Notes under the pieces: model-generated
Seen by the model: the letters and a program-made list of their open reading frames with translations, nothing else
Told to the model about the DNA's origin: nothing
The model's database searches: none
DNA from: Thermomonas sp. HDW16
Lineage (GTDB): Bacteria; Pseudomonadota; Gammaproteobacteria; Xanthomonadales; Xanthomonadaceae
Direction of reading: 5' to 3'
Length of the DNA: 64,000 bases
NCBI RefSeq assembly: GCF_011302915.1
Contig: NZ_CP049872.1
Span: forward strand, 1,426,001 to 1,490,000
In this document: one piece after another, positions 20,704-28,935 of the stretch
Layout of the letters: each line of letters starts with the position of its first letter
How positions within the stretch are numbered: the first letter of the stretch is position 1
Position numbers and translations under genes: made by a program

Positions 20704-21378
20704 TTACGCGCCCATCCAGAAGAACACCGCGGTCATCCGCTCGTCGGCAAGTATCTCGCCGCAATAGGCGGTGGCGCTGTGGATCATTGCTGCACTGTAG
20801 ACCAGCAGGCGGTTGAAGCGGTTGGGCACGCGCACATCCTCGACGAACGCATCCGGCGGCACGAAGCGCGTACCGAGCGCCTCGACCAGATTGTTGTGCG
20901 GCTTGTTCACGGTGTTGCCGCCCAGTTGGCCATTCGGCATGCGTTGGCGGTAGAAGCTGGTGCCGCAGTCTTCCGGTGCGTTCGGGGTCAGGTACAGCAC
21001 AGCGGCGTAACGGCACAATGCGCGCGAATCCGTATGCGGGCGCGCACTCGCTTCGCGCTTGCCCACTACTTGCACGCAGTTGTGGTTCAGCGTCTTGCCG
21101 TCCGGCGCATCCTGCACCCAAAGCTTCTTCATGCCGGTGGCATCGCGCACCTTGCCTTCCAGGTGCGCCAGCTCGTCCGGTTCAAGTGCCGGGATTGCGC
21201 GCCGACCCGGCCAGCTCTCGCCGGTGTGTGGAAACCCGAGTTCCCAGTCCTGCTTGCCCATGCAGCGTTCGCGTATGTCGCCGGCATTCGGCAGTACGTC
21301 ATCGAACAGCCAGTAGTCGCGCCCTTCGGTCGGTTTGCGATAGGGCAGGATGCGCAGGGGCGGGAAGCGCTGGTTCAT
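20704..21378 (-). CDS. DUF6445 family protein, probable Fe(II)/2OG oxygenase fold
   Basis: A 224-residue soluble protein that I match by pattern to DUF6445. It shows a likely double-stranded beta-helix iron site: His115-x-Asp117 in SARPHTDSRA, a distal His200 in SAAMIHSATAY, and Arg214 in DERMTAVFFW, plus an intervening GTSFYR strand. These features are typical of prolyl-hydroxylase-like oxygenases acting on amino acids or small molecules. It converges on the isopenicillin N synthase-like gene 42 bases away and diverges from tpiA across 67 bases, so it is a single-gene unit. Enzyme activity is inference; substrate unknown. Confidence 0.68.
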   Translation of the reverse strand: MNQRFPPLRILPYRKPTEGRDYWLFDDVLPNAGDIRERCMGKQDWELGFPHTGESWPGRRAIPALEPDELAHLEGKVRDATGMKKLWVQDAPDGKTLNHNCVQVVGKREASARPHTDSRALCRYAAVLYLTPNAPEDCGTSFYRQRMPNGQLGGNTVNKPHNNLVEALGTRFVPPDAFVEDVRVPNRFNRLLVYSAAMIHSATAYCGEILADERMTAVFFWMGA

Positions 21379-21412
21379 GCGCGGACTATAACGGCGGCAC
21401 GGCCGGGATTGC

Positions 21413-21418
21413 TAAACT
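21413..21418 (+). promoter_or_regulatory. Putative -10 element of tpiA
   Basis: TAAACT lies 27 bases upstream of the tpiA ATG in the 67-base divergent gap. An AAGGAG ribosome-binding site (about 21433-21438) follows it seven bases before the ATG. No strong -35 hexamer is visible. Confidence 0.35.
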
Positions 21419-21445
21419 TCGCGTTTCATACGCAAGGAGTCGTGC

Positions 21446-22195
21446 ATGCGCCGCAAGATCGTTGCCGGGAACTGGAAATTGCATGGCAGCCGCGCCTTCG
21501 CCACTGACCTGGTCGGCCAGATCGCCGCGATGTCGCCGCCAGGCGTCGATCTGCTGATCCTGCCGCCGCTGCCCTACCTGGGCGATCTCATCGAGGACTT
21601 CGAGGGAACTCCGCTGGCGTTCGGTGCGCAGGATGTCAGCTGCAACCGGCAGGGCGCGTACACCGGCGAGGTTTCGGCCGACATGCTGGTCGATGTCGGC
21701 GCGAAATACGGGCTGGTCGGCCATTCCGAGCGCCGGCAGTACCACTACGAAGGCAGCGCACTGGTCGCCGCCAAGTTCACCGCCGCCCGTGACGCCGGGC
21801 TGACGCCGATCCTCTGCGTGGGCGAATCCCTGCAGGAGCGCGAGGCCGGGCAGACCGAAGAACGGGTACGGGAACAGTTGCAGGCGGTGTTCGATGCCGC
21901 CGGGCCGCAGGCCTTCGCCGGTGCGGTGGTCGCGTACGAACCAGTGTGGGCGATCGGTACCGGCCTTACCGCCAGCCCGGAACAGGCGCAGGCGGTGCAT
22001 GCCTTCATCCGTGGCGAGGTGGCCGCGCGCGATGCTACAATCGCCGGCTTGCTGCCGATCCTGTACGGCGGCAGCGTGAAGCCCGACAACGCGGCCAGCC
22101 TGTTCGCCCAGGCCGACGTGGACGGCGGACTGATCGGCGGCGCCTCGCTCGTCGCCGCGGATTTCCTGGCCATCGCATCCGCCGCGGTGGCCTGA
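21446..22195 (+). CDS. tpiA: Triosephosphate isomerase
   Basis: Glycolytic and gluconeogenic interconversion of dihydroxyacetone phosphate and glyceraldehyde 3-phosphate. The 249-residue TIM barrel has catalytic Lys11 (GNWKLHG), electrophile His93 (VGHSERR), base Glu165 in the signature AYEPVWAIGTG and the phosphate-gripping YGGSVKPDN loop. Preceded by a good AAGGAG site. It is followed 35 bases later by secG, a conserved gammaproteobacterial order. Confidence 0.98.
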   Translation: MRRKIVAGNWKLHGSRAFATDLVGQIAAMSPPGVDLLILPPLPYLGDLIEDFEGTPLAFGAQDVSCNRQGAYTGEVSADMLVDVGAKYGLVGHSERRQYHYEGSALVAAKFTAARDAGLTPILCVGESLQEREAGQTEERVREQLQAVFDAAGPQAFAGAVVAYEPVWAIGTGLTASPEQAQAVHAFIRGEVAARDATIAGLLPILYGGSVKPDNAASLFAQADVDGGLIGGASLVAADFLAIASAAVA

Positions 22196-22230
22196 CTCAC
22201 ACCCTGATAAAAGATGGGATAAGAACCACG

Positions 22231-22662
22231 ATGTTGCTGCAACTCATCCAAGTGCTGTACGTGCTGGTGGCGATCGCGATGATCGCGCTGATCCTGATGC
22301 AGCGCGGCGCCGGCGCGCAGGCCGGTTCCGGCTTCGGCGGTGGCGCCTCCGCCACCGTGTTCGGTGCGCGTGGCGCCTCGAACTTCCTCAGCAAGAGCAC
22401 CAAGTGGCTGGCCATCGTGTTCTTCACGGTCAGCATGGGCATGGCCATCTACGCCAGCAAGGCCGCTCGCCAGGGCGATACACCGGCTGCGCCGGATCTT
22501 GGCGTGATGGCGCAGCCGGCGGTGCCGGCTGCGCCGGTGCAGCAAGTGCCGAGCGCGCAGGTGCCGTCTGCGCCGTCGCAGCAACCGGCCGCACCCGTCG
22601 CTGCACCGCAGCAACCGGCGACTGCGCCGGCCGCCGGGCAAGCGCCTGCACCGGCCAAGTAA
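22231..22662 (+). CDS. secG: Preprotein translocase subunit SecG
   Basis: Small partner of SecY and SecE in the Sec channel. The 143-residue protein has two membrane helices (residues about 3-22 and 55-75) joined by the Gly-rich loop GAGAQAGSGFGGGASATVFG typical of SecG. The C-terminal half (residues about 83-143) is an Ala/Pro/Gln-rich low-complexity tail, longer than the E. coli protein and common in this bacterial family. It lies directly upstream of tRNA-Leu, as in E. coli. Confidence 0.93.
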   Translation: MLLQLIQVLYVLVAIAMIALILMQRGAGAQAGSGFGGGASATVFGARGASNFLSKSTKWLAIVFFTVSMGMAIYASKAARQGDTPAAPDLGVMAQPAVPAAPVQQVPSAQVPSAPSQQPAAPVAAPQQPATAPAAGQAPAPAK

Positions 22663-22709
22663 TCGGCAATCGGATTTACAATGCGGTCGCGGCGCAAGCC
22701 GCAACACCT

Positions 22710-22794
22710 GCCCAGGTGGCGGAATTGGTAGACGCACTACCTTGAGGTGGTAGCGATTTAGGTCGTAGGGGTTCGAGTCCCCTCTTGGGCACCA
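22710..22794 (+). tRNA. leuU: tRNA-Leu (anticodon GAG)
   Basis: An 85-base gene including encoded CCA. The acceptor stem pairs GCCCAGG (22710-22716) with CTTGGGC (22784-22790) with one G-U; the anticodon stem CTACC/GGTAG (22737-22741, 22749-22753) encloses loop TTGAGGT with anticodon GAG at 22744-22746; the class II variable arm and the GGTTCGAGTCC T-arm are present. It reads CUC/CUU codons. Its place after secG matches E. coli leuU. Confidence 0.96.
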
Positions 22795-22802
22795 TACAAA
22801 GC

Positions 22803-22830
22803 AAAACCCGCCGAAAGGCGGGTTTTTTTT
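22803..22830 (+). terminator. Rho-independent terminator after tRNA-Leu
   Basis: Stem AAAACCCGCC (22803-22812), tetraloop GAAA, GGCGGG plus eight T residues (22823-22830). It ends the tpiA-secG-tRNA unit; read the other way it also follows the barstar gene. Confidence 0.92.
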
Positions 22831-22871
22831 GTGGCGCCGGGCCGCGGGGAGGCAGAAAGGAATCTCGTCCG

Positions 22872-23303
22872 TCAGGACTGTTCGAATTCGTCTTCCGGCA
22901 GGGCAAGGAATGCCCAGAAAGGAACGTCCCGCTGCGACCAGTCGGAGACGGCTTCGTCGAGGATTTCCAGCAAGGTATCGAAGCTGGTTTCGTCGGCATC
23001 GCGCAGGTCGCGGGCATCGTCGAACAGCAGGGCGTAGCCGGCGGCGGGCAGCCAGGACAGGTCGCGCAGGCGATCACTGAGCGCATCCCAGTTGCGGCCA
23101 CTGCCGGGTGGGAAGTCCAGGGCGGTGGACAGGCGCAACATCAGGGTCGCCTTGTCGGCGCAATCGCGCAGGTCGATCCGCCGGGCCAGCAGGCCGGCAT
23201 CACGGCTGGCCATGTCGAGGGTGCCGATGTCGTCGGCGGTGACGAAGTACACGCCGGTGCGCGACGCATCGTCCAGGCCCAGGTCGAAACCGGAATCGGT
23301 CAC
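22872..23303 (-). CDS. Barstar family ribonuclease inhibitor
   Basis: A 143-residue acidic cytoplasmic protein of the barstar family, small inhibitors that plug the active site of barnase-type RNases. The conserved RNWDALSDRLRDLSWLP block contains Trp72 and Asp73, equivalent to barstar Trp38 and Asp39; Asp39 contacts the RNase active site. The start is a GTG at 23303 with a strong GGAGG seven bases before it, overlapping the RNase stop (GTGA). Coupled expression behind the RNase gene supports an enzyme-inhibitor pair. A longer open frame upstream overlaps the RNase gene and is rejected. Confidence 0.85.
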   Translation of the reverse strand: MTDSGFDLGLDDASRTGVYFVTADDIGTLDMASRDAGLLARRIDLRDCADKATLMLRLSTALDFPPGSGRNWDALSDRLRDLSWLPAAGYALLFDDARDLRDADETSFDTLLEILDEAVSDWSQRDVPFWAFLALPEDEFEQS

Positions 23304-23800
23304 TGCAATCCTCCGGTGGCGTCGAAGCGGCGGAAGCTGTCGTAGTGGTCGTCGGTGTAGTACCACTCGCTCGGCGGATCGCCGCCGGTGATGATGCGAC
23401 GTGCGCCACGATGGCTCAGCCGGGGGGTGTCCACGGTGTATTCGCGATACCAGCCGTGCGTCTTGCGCGGCAGGCGGCCTTCGCGATTGCCGAACACGCT
23501 GCCGTCCTGCCGGTGCGGGAACGGGCCGCCGCGCCTGATCAAGGCGATGGTGTCCGCCGCCTCGGGCGGCAGGAAATCGGGAAGCCGCGTACGCGACTGC
23601 GTGTCCGGTTCGGTAGGCGGGGATTCGCCGCGCGGTAGCGGCCGTGGCGCTTGTTCGGTGGCTGGTGGAGGCGAAACAGCACCGCTGGCGGGCATCGCGG
23701 GCGAATGCACCTGCTGTCGCGGCCAGGCCATCCAGCCGCCGACAAGCACGATGGCCAACAGCAGCCATGGGATCCATGCATTGGAATTGCGGTTCGTCAT
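23300..23800 (-). CDS. Membrane-anchored barnase-like ribonuclease
   Basis: A 166-residue protein with an N-terminal membrane helix (residues about 9-26), a Pro-rich linker (about 30-72) and a C-terminal guanyl-specific RNase domain of the barnase (N1/T1) family. By alignment to barnase, Glu120 in GWYREYTV corresponds to Glu73, Arg135 in ARRIITG to Arg87, and His152 in YTDDHYDSF to His102, so all three catalytic residues are present. The domain is compact and seems to start around residue 73. With the barstar gene overlapping its stop, this forms a toxic RNase-inhibitor pair. The anchor suggests display in the periplasm or delayed release; a cleavable signal peptide is an alternative. Confidence 0.84.
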   Translation of the reverse strand: MTNRNSNAWIPWLLLAIVLVGGWMAWPRQQVHSPAMPASGAVSPPPATEQAPRPLPRGESPPTEPDTQSRTRLPDFLPPEAADTIALIRRGGPFPHRQDGSVFGNREGRLPRKTHGWYREYTVDTPRLSHRGARRIITGGDPPSEWYYTDDHYDSFRRFDATGGLQ

Positions 23801-23803
23801 CGG

Positions 23804-24052
23804 TCAGCCGTGGCGGATGTCGAAGGGCGGATGCTCGTTGAGCGTGCCATCGGCTTCCAGCACGGCGTACGACTTGCGATCGCCGTCGAACACGACCGGG
23901 ATCGACGGCTGGAAGATCGGGCGGCGGACGAATTTCAACTGCCAGCCGTAGCGTTCAAGCTCGGCAAGCGTGTCACGCTGCGCCTCGTTCAATTCGGCGC
24001 GCAGGTCGCGGGAAGATTTGTGTTCATCCTTGCGGCGTTCCTGCTGGGTCAT
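23804..24052 (-). CDS. Small conserved hypothetical protein
   Basis: An 82-residue charged protein starting at an ATG preceded by AAGGGGGC. The first half is a basic/acidic helix (QQERRKDEHKSSRDLRAEL), the second resembles a small beta domain with WQLKFVRRPIFQPSIPVVF and YAVLEADGTLNEHP. Similar small proteins with the FVRRPxFQ and VLEADGTLNE motifs are widespread in gammaproteobacteria without a known function. It is three bases upstream of the RNase gene on the same strand, so it is the first gene of that three-gene unit, which does not by itself prove a shared role. Confidence 0.7.
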   Translation of the reverse strand: MTQQERRKDEHKSSRDLRAELNEAQRDTLAELERYGWQLKFVRRPIFQPSIPVVFDGDRKSYAVLEADGTLNEHPPFDIRHG

Positions 24053-24119
24053 GTGTAGCCCCCTTGCGGCATCCTGTCCTGAGCGCAGAATGGCCCCGTC
24101 CCCATACGCATGCAAGCCC

Positions 24120-24719
24120 ATGGCCCGCGATCCCCGCATTGATGCCTATATCGAACGCGCTGCGCCGTTCGCGCAACCGATCCTCACCCGGGTGCGCGAG
24201 CTGGTGCGCGAAGCCTGTCCGGACGTCGAGGAAACCATGAAATGGTCGATGCCGACCTTCATGCACGCGGGCGCGATCCTGTGCGGCATGGCCGCATTCA
24301 AGCAGCACGCATCGTTCGGCTACTGGAAGCACGCGTTGGTGGTGGGCGAGGGCGAGCCGCGCGACGGCATGGGCAGCTACGGCAAGATGACGTCGCTAAA
24401 AGACCTGCCGCCGAAGAAGATGCTGCTGGCGCATCTCCGCAAGGCGATGAAGCTCAACGAGGACGGCGTGAAGTCGCCGGCCACGCGAAAGACCACGCCG
24501 AAACCGCTGCCGCAAGCACCGGACGACCTGCTTGTGGCGCTGAAGAAGAACAAGGCGGCGCAGGCGACGTTCGAAGGATTCCCTCCCGGCTGCAGGCGCG
24601 AATACATCGAATGGATCGTCGAGGCCAAGCGCGAGGATACCCGTGCGAGGCGACTGGCCCAGGCCATCGAATGGATGGCTGAAGGCAAGCGCCGCAACTG
24701 GAAGTACGAAAACTGCTAA
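24120..24719 (+). CDS. YdeI/DUF1801 family protein
   Basis: A 199-residue cytoplasmic protein of the YdeI (OmpD-associated)/DUF1801 family. The N-terminal half has the family layout PRIDAYIERAAPFAQPIL, DVEETMKWSMPTFMHAG, CGMAAFKQHASFGYW; the C-terminal half, PPGCRREYIEWIVEAKREDTR with RRNWKYENC, is the second YdeI segment. Members are linked to antimicrobial-peptide resistance in Salmonella, but molecular function is unknown. The start gives MARDPRIDAY; it diverges from the small hypothetical gene across 67 bases. It converges on the M14 peptidase. Confidence 0.8.
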   Translation: MARDPRIDAYIERAAPFAQPILTRVRELVREACPDVEETMKWSMPTFMHAGAILCGMAAFKQHASFGYWKHALVVGEGEPRDGMGSYGKMTSLKDLPPKKMLLAHLRKAMKLNEDGVKSPATRKTTPKPLPQAPDDLLVALKKNKAAQATFEGFPPGCRREYIEWIVEAKREDTRARRLAQAIEWMAEGKRRNWKYENC

Positions 24720-24725
24720 TGCGGC

Positions 24726-26489
24726 TCAGTGCGTGGAGTCGGTGCGCATGACCGGATAGCGGTTGGTGCCAGGATCCCATGCTTGGTGCCGGCGATAGAA
24801 GAAATCCAGGCGCGCACCGGGATTTTTCGCGAACTCGGCATCGTCCTTCAGTTTCTTCTCGAATTCCGCCTTCAGCGCGGGATCCTTGGCCAGCATCTTG
24901 CGTGCCTCTTCCTCGGCGACATAGCCCTCCATGTATTCCTTGCGCTCGAAGGCGTTGTTGAAATCGCCCCAGGCCGCCATCGAATCGCCCGCGGTCGGCT
25001 CAAGGATGTTGACCAGCAGGCGTGCGTTGGCCTGCGCGATCGGCACGAACAAGCCGCCGGCCGCGATGTTCGCCACCTGCGGCGTCCATTCGCCTTTCAG
25101 GTTCACGCGCTGGTGGCCTTCGACCGAGGTTGGCGAGAACTGCGCGCTGTCGGCGATGAACGCCTGTGCCTTGGCATCGCGCAGTGGCGCGGTCAGCACG
25201 CGGAAGTCGATGCCGTGCGTGAGCAGGTGCTTCGCCACGGCCACCGCGTACGGCTGCGGCACCAGGTAGCCGCCCTTCGGCGCGATCACGCTGTTGCCGG
25301 GCACGATCTCGTCGCGCAGCGGGATCTTCCAGGTTTGCGGCTTGGTTTCGTCGTAGCGCGTCATCAATGCGCCGGAAATTTCCGAAGGCGTGCGGGTGTA
25401 TTCGTAGCCGAGGAAATCGATGGTGCGCACCTTATCGGTGGCCTTGTAATCGAGTGGCACCGGTTGGCCGCCGAGCTGCGCCGCGCGGGCGTCCGCGTCA
25501 TGCGCAAGTTTCAGCCAGTGACCGCCATTGGCGGCAACCAGTTCCAGCGCGTCCAGCACCGTGTTGTAGGTGCTGCGCACGCGCTCCGGATAGGTCCGCC
25601 AGGAGTGGGTTTCGACCAGGATGCCGATGCGGTTTCGCAGCGGGAAATAGCCGTTGGAGAAACGCGGCGTGCTGACGCCGTGGATGAAGCCGGAAGCGGG
25701 ATCATCGTCCTCCACGAAGCTCGGGTAGAAGCCGACCGGCTTCGAGCCTTGCCCGGCCAGCTTGGCGATGATGCCGTCTTTCAGTCCGTTGCCGGCTTCG
25801 CGCAGGGCGATGTCGCCTGAGTTGGTGGGCTCGCCGGTGATCGAAATATCGTGCTGGAACTTGGCGCCGTCGGTGACGTGCAGGTCGAGCATCGCCAGCG
25901 GATCCCACTGGTTGATGAGCCCCAGCATCGCCTGCATTTCGGCGCTGTCGGCCTTCACGTAATCGCGGTTGAGGTTGTAGCGTTGCGCGGTGACGCGAAA
26001 GCCCATCTGCTCCGGGCCGCGCTGGTTGGGTCGGTTCCAGGCGCGGAAGTTCTCGTGGCCATCGGCGTTGAATACCGGCACGAACAGCAGTACCTGCTTG
26101 TCCAGCAGGCCTTTACCGACCTTGCCCTGCAACAGGTCGCGGATCAGCCAGAAGCCGGCGTCCTTGCCGTCGATCTCGCCGGCGTGGATGCCGCCCTGTG
26201 CCAGTACGACCGGCAAGCCGCGCGCATGCGCCGTCTTGGTGTCCAGCGCGCCGCTGGTGGACACCGCCATCGCCTTCATCGGCCGCCCCTCGGGCGTGGT
26301 GCCGAAATTGAAGCAGCGTACCGCCTTCGGGTACGTCTGCTGGAAGGCGTTGCATAGCGCGATCACCTCGTCGTAGCGGCCGGTCTGTTTGAAGCCGCTG
26401 CGTTCGGCGACAGTGCTCAGCGCCGGGCTAGCGGCGAAGACGGGCAGGGTGCAAGCGAACAGGGCGGTACCAAGCAGGGCGAGGCGCAT
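24726..26489 (-). CDS. M14 family zinc carboxypeptidase, exported
   Basis: A 587-residue secreted or periplasmic metallopeptidase with a signal peptide (residues 1-19, ending FAAS). The M14 zinc ligands His102 and Glu105 are in GGIHAGEIDGKDAG; a further histidine in MLDLHVTDG may be the third ligand or nearby, and NFGTTPEGRPM matches the N-terminal family strand. The remaining C-terminal half is a long extension rich in small beta segments. The family removes C-terminal residues from peptides; exact specificity is unclear. The ATG at 26489 is chosen for the signal peptide; the frame is open 15 codons further. Confidence 0.84.
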   Translation of the reverse strand: MRLALLGTALFACTLPVFAASPALSTVAERSGFKQTGRYDEVIALCNAFQQTYPKAVRCFNFGTTPEGRPMKAMAVSTSGALDTKTAHARGLPVVLAQGGIHAGEIDGKDAGFWLIRDLLQGKVGKGLLDKQVLLFVPVFNADGHENFRAWNRPNQRGPEQMGFRVTAQRYNLNRDYVKADSAEMQAMLGLINQWDPLAMLDLHVTDGAKFQHDISITGEPTNSGDIALREAGNGLKDGIIAKLAGQGSKPVGFYPSFVEDDDPASGFIHGVSTPRFSNGYFPLRNRIGILVETHSWRTYPERVRSTYNTVLDALELVAANGGHWLKLAHDADARAAQLGGQPVPLDYKATDKVRTIDFLGYEYTRTPSEISGALMTRYDETKPQTWKIPLRDEIVPGNSVIAPKGGYLVPQPYAVAVAKHLLTHGIDFRVLTAPLRDAKAQAFIADSAQFSPTSVEGHQRVNLKGEWTPQVANIAAGGLFVPIAQANARLLVNILEPTAGDSMAAWGDFNNAFERKEYMEGYVAEEEARKMLAKDPALKAEFEKKLKDDAEFAKNPGARLDFFYRRHQAWDPGTNRYPVMRTDSTH

Positions 26490-26616
26490 CGGCGTTTCTC
26501 TGGCGGGATGGCCCGATGGTAACCGCGCTGGCATTCCTGCCGGGCCTGCCCATGGTCATGCGTGCTGCGCCTGCGTCGCATGCGAAACTCCGCCATCGCC
26601 GTTTCCCGGATCGCAC

Positions 26617-27252
26617 ATGGACACCACGCTTTACTACGCCCCTGGCGCCGCCAGCCTGCTGGTGCATTGGCTGTTGATCGAACTCGACGTGCCGCATGCA
26701 CTGCACTTGGTCGATACCGCGGCGAAAGCGCAGAAATCGCCGGAATACCTCGCGCTGAACCCGAACGGCGTAGTGCCGACCTTGGTGATCGACGGCAAGC
26801 CGCAGTACGAAGCGGCGGCGCTGGCGATCCTGCTTGCCGAGCGTTATCCCGATGCGCGCCTAGCGCCGGCCTTCGACGATCCGCAGAGCGCCGAATACCT
26901 GCAGTGGATGTTCAACCTCTGCAACATGGTGCAGCCGTTGTTCCGCCAGTGGTGGTACCCGGGTGAACCGGCAGGCGAGGCGAATGCCGAGGCCCTGCGT
27001 GCGCATTGCGCGCCGCGCATCGAAGCGGAGTGGCAGCGCATCGACGACCACTTGGCGACCAACGGCCCGTACTTGCTGGGTAACGACATCAGCGCCGCCG
27101 ATTTCTACTTGACGATGTTGATGCGCTGGTCGCGCAACATGCCGAAGCCTGCAACCGAATGGCCGCAGCTGGCCGCGTTGGCGCAACGGATGAAGGCGCG
27201 GCCCTCGTTCAAGTCCCTGTACGAACGCGAAGGCCTGACCGAATGGGCCTGA
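26617..27252 (+). CDS. Glutathione S-transferase family protein
   Basis: A 211-residue cytosolic GST. The N-terminal thioredoxin-like domain starts TLYYAPGAASLLVHWLL (catalytic region likely using Ser14 or neighbouring residues), contains the cis-Pro GVVPTL and the EAAALAILLAE glutathione-binding segment; the C-terminal helical domain carries LGNDISAADFYLTML, the conserved N-capping motif. This is close to the bacterial beta/theta type. A second GST lies at 54.5 kb but with little similarity beyond the fold. The gene is upstream of and on the same strand as the POT transporter. Confidence 0.88.
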   Translation: MDTTLYYAPGAASLLVHWLLIELDVPHALHLVDTAAKAQKSPEYLALNPNGVVPTLVIDGKPQYEAAALAILLAERYPDARLAPAFDDPQSAEYLQWMFNLCNMVQPLFRQWWYPGEPAGEANAEALRAHCAPRIEAEWQRIDDHLATNGPYLLGNDISAADFYLTMLMRWSRNMPKPATEWPQLAALAQRMKARPSFKSLYEREGLTEWA

Positions 27253-27300
27253 CCGCCGGATCGGTTAGGCTGCACCCACGATCAAAGTGAAGAACGACGC

Positions 27301-28932
27301 ATGAGCCAAGCCACCGTTGCCGACCCGAACGCGCGCCTGCCGCGGCAGATTCCCTTCATCATCGGCAACGAGGCCTGCGAACGCTTCAGCTTCTATGGGA
27401 TGCGCAACATCCTGGTGCAGTTCCTGGTCAGCAGCGTGATCCTGGCCTACGTGCCGGAGGCGGAGCGGCAGAGCGTCGCCAAGGACGTATTCCACAGCTT
27501 CGTGATCGGCGTGTATTTCTTCCCGCTGCTCGGCGGCTGGCTGTCGGACAGGTTCTTCGGCAAATACAACACGGTGCTGTGGTTCTCGCTGATCTATTGC
27601 GCAGGTCATGCCTGTCTTGCGATGTTCGAGGACAACCGCACCGGCTTCTACACCGGCCTGTTCCTGATCGCGCTGGGCAGTGGCGGCATCAAGCCCTTGG
27701 TGGTCAGTTTCTGCGGCGACCAGTTCACCACCGCCAACAAGCACCTCGCCAAGATCGTGTTCGACGCGTTCTACTGGACGATCAACTTCGGCAGCTTCTT
27801 CGCCTCGCTGCTGATGCCGCTGTTCCTGCGCAACTTCGGGCCGGCGGTGGCGTTCGGCATCCCCGGCATCCTGATGTTCATCGCCACCCTGATCTTCTGG
27901 TTGGGCCGCAAGCAGTACGTGCGGGTACCGCCGACGCAGGGCAAGGATCCGGATTCATTCTTCAACGTCGCGCGCACCGCGCTGACCACGCAGGTGGCGG
28001 GGCAGGGGCGTGCCGGCTTGCTGGTGGCAGGCTTCGGCGTGGCGCTGGCGGTGGCGATGCTGCTGTGCTGGGCGCTGCATGCGTGGTTCGGGGTGAGCCT
28101 GCCGTTCTGGCCGGAGGATTTCCATTTCGTGATCACCGCCTGCCTGGCATTGGGTGCATTGATCGCGTTCGGCGGCATCGGCGTGTCGATGCAACTGGAG
28201 CGCGCACGCGGCAAGCATCCGGATGCGGCGGTGGACGGCGTGCGCGCGGTGCTGCGGATCCTGATCGTGTTCGCGCTGACCACGCCGTTCTGGTCGCTGT
28301 TCGACCAGAAGGCCAGCACCTGGGTGATCCAGGGCAAGGAAATGGTGGTGCCGCACGATGCATGGTGGTGGCCCAGCTGGCTGGTGAAGGAAGCCGGGCA
28401 GATGCAGGCGCTGAACCCGCTGCTGATCATGCTGCTGATCCCGTTCAACAACATCGTGCTGTATCCGGCGTTGCGTCGCATGGGCTTCGAACCCACCCCG
28501 CTGCGCCGCATGGGCTGGGGCATCGCCTTCGCCGGCATCGCCTGGATCATCGCCGGCCTGATCCAGCTGAAGATCGACAGTGGCGTGCAGACCTCGCTGG
28601 CCTGGCAGACCTGGCCCTACCTGCTGCTGACCTTCGGCGAGGTGCTGGTCTCCGCCACCGCGCTGGAGTTCGCCTACAGCCAGGCCACGCAGTCGATGAA
28701 GGGCGTGATCATGGCGTTCTGGTACCTGACCAGCACCTTCGGCAGCCTGTGGGTTCTGATCACCAACGTTGCCGTGCGCAACGAGGCCGTCACCGCACAG
28801 ATCGCCACCACCGGCTACAGCGAGAACGCGTTCCTGATGTTCTTCTTCGCCGTATTCGCTTTCATCGCCGCGCTGGCGTTCGCCGCCTATGCGCGTACCT
28901 ATCCGATGCAGGACAACTACCGGGCGGCCTGA
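27301..28932 (+). CDS. POT/PTR family proton-coupled oligopeptide transporter
   Basis: A 543-residue inner-membrane transporter of the major facilitator superfamily with about 12-14 helices. The N-terminal ExxERFxYY-type motif (Glu24, Glu27-Arg28-Phe29, Tyr32 in GNEACERFSFYGMRNIL) couples proton movement to di- and tripeptide uptake. The first cytoplasmic loop DRFFGKYNTV and the later FTFGEVLVSATALEFAYSQ are characteristic. It begins 48 bases after the GST and is followed three bases later by a rhomboid gene, so the two membrane proteins may be co-transcribed. A TAGGCT at 27266-27271 may be the -10. Confidence 0.9.
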   Translation: MSQATVADPNARLPRQIPFIIGNEACERFSFYGMRNILVQFLVSSVILAYVPEAERQSVAKDVFHSFVIGVYFFPLLGGWLSDRFFGKYNTVLWFSLIYCAGHACLAMFEDNRTGFYTGLFLIALGSGGIKPLVVSFCGDQFTTANKHLAKIVFDAFYWTINFGSFFASLLMPLFLRNFGPAVAFGIPGILMFIATLIFWLGRKQYVRVPPTQGKDPDSFFNVARTALTTQVAGQGRAGLLVAGFGVALAVAMLLCWALHAWFGVSLPFWPEDFHFVITACLALGALIAFGGIGVSMQLERARGKHPDAAVDGVRAVLRILIVFALTTPFWSLFDQKASTWVIQGKEMVVPHDAWWWPSWLVKEAGQMQALNPLLIMLLIPFNNIVLYPALRRMGFEPTPLRRMGWGIAFAGIAWIIAGLIQLKIDSGVQTSLAWQTWPYLLLTFGEVLVSATALEFAYSQATQSMKGVIMAFWYLTSTFGSLWVLITNVAVRNEAVTAQIATTGYSENAFLMFFFAVFAFIAALAFAAYARTYPMQDNYRAA

Positions 28933-28935
28933 CGC

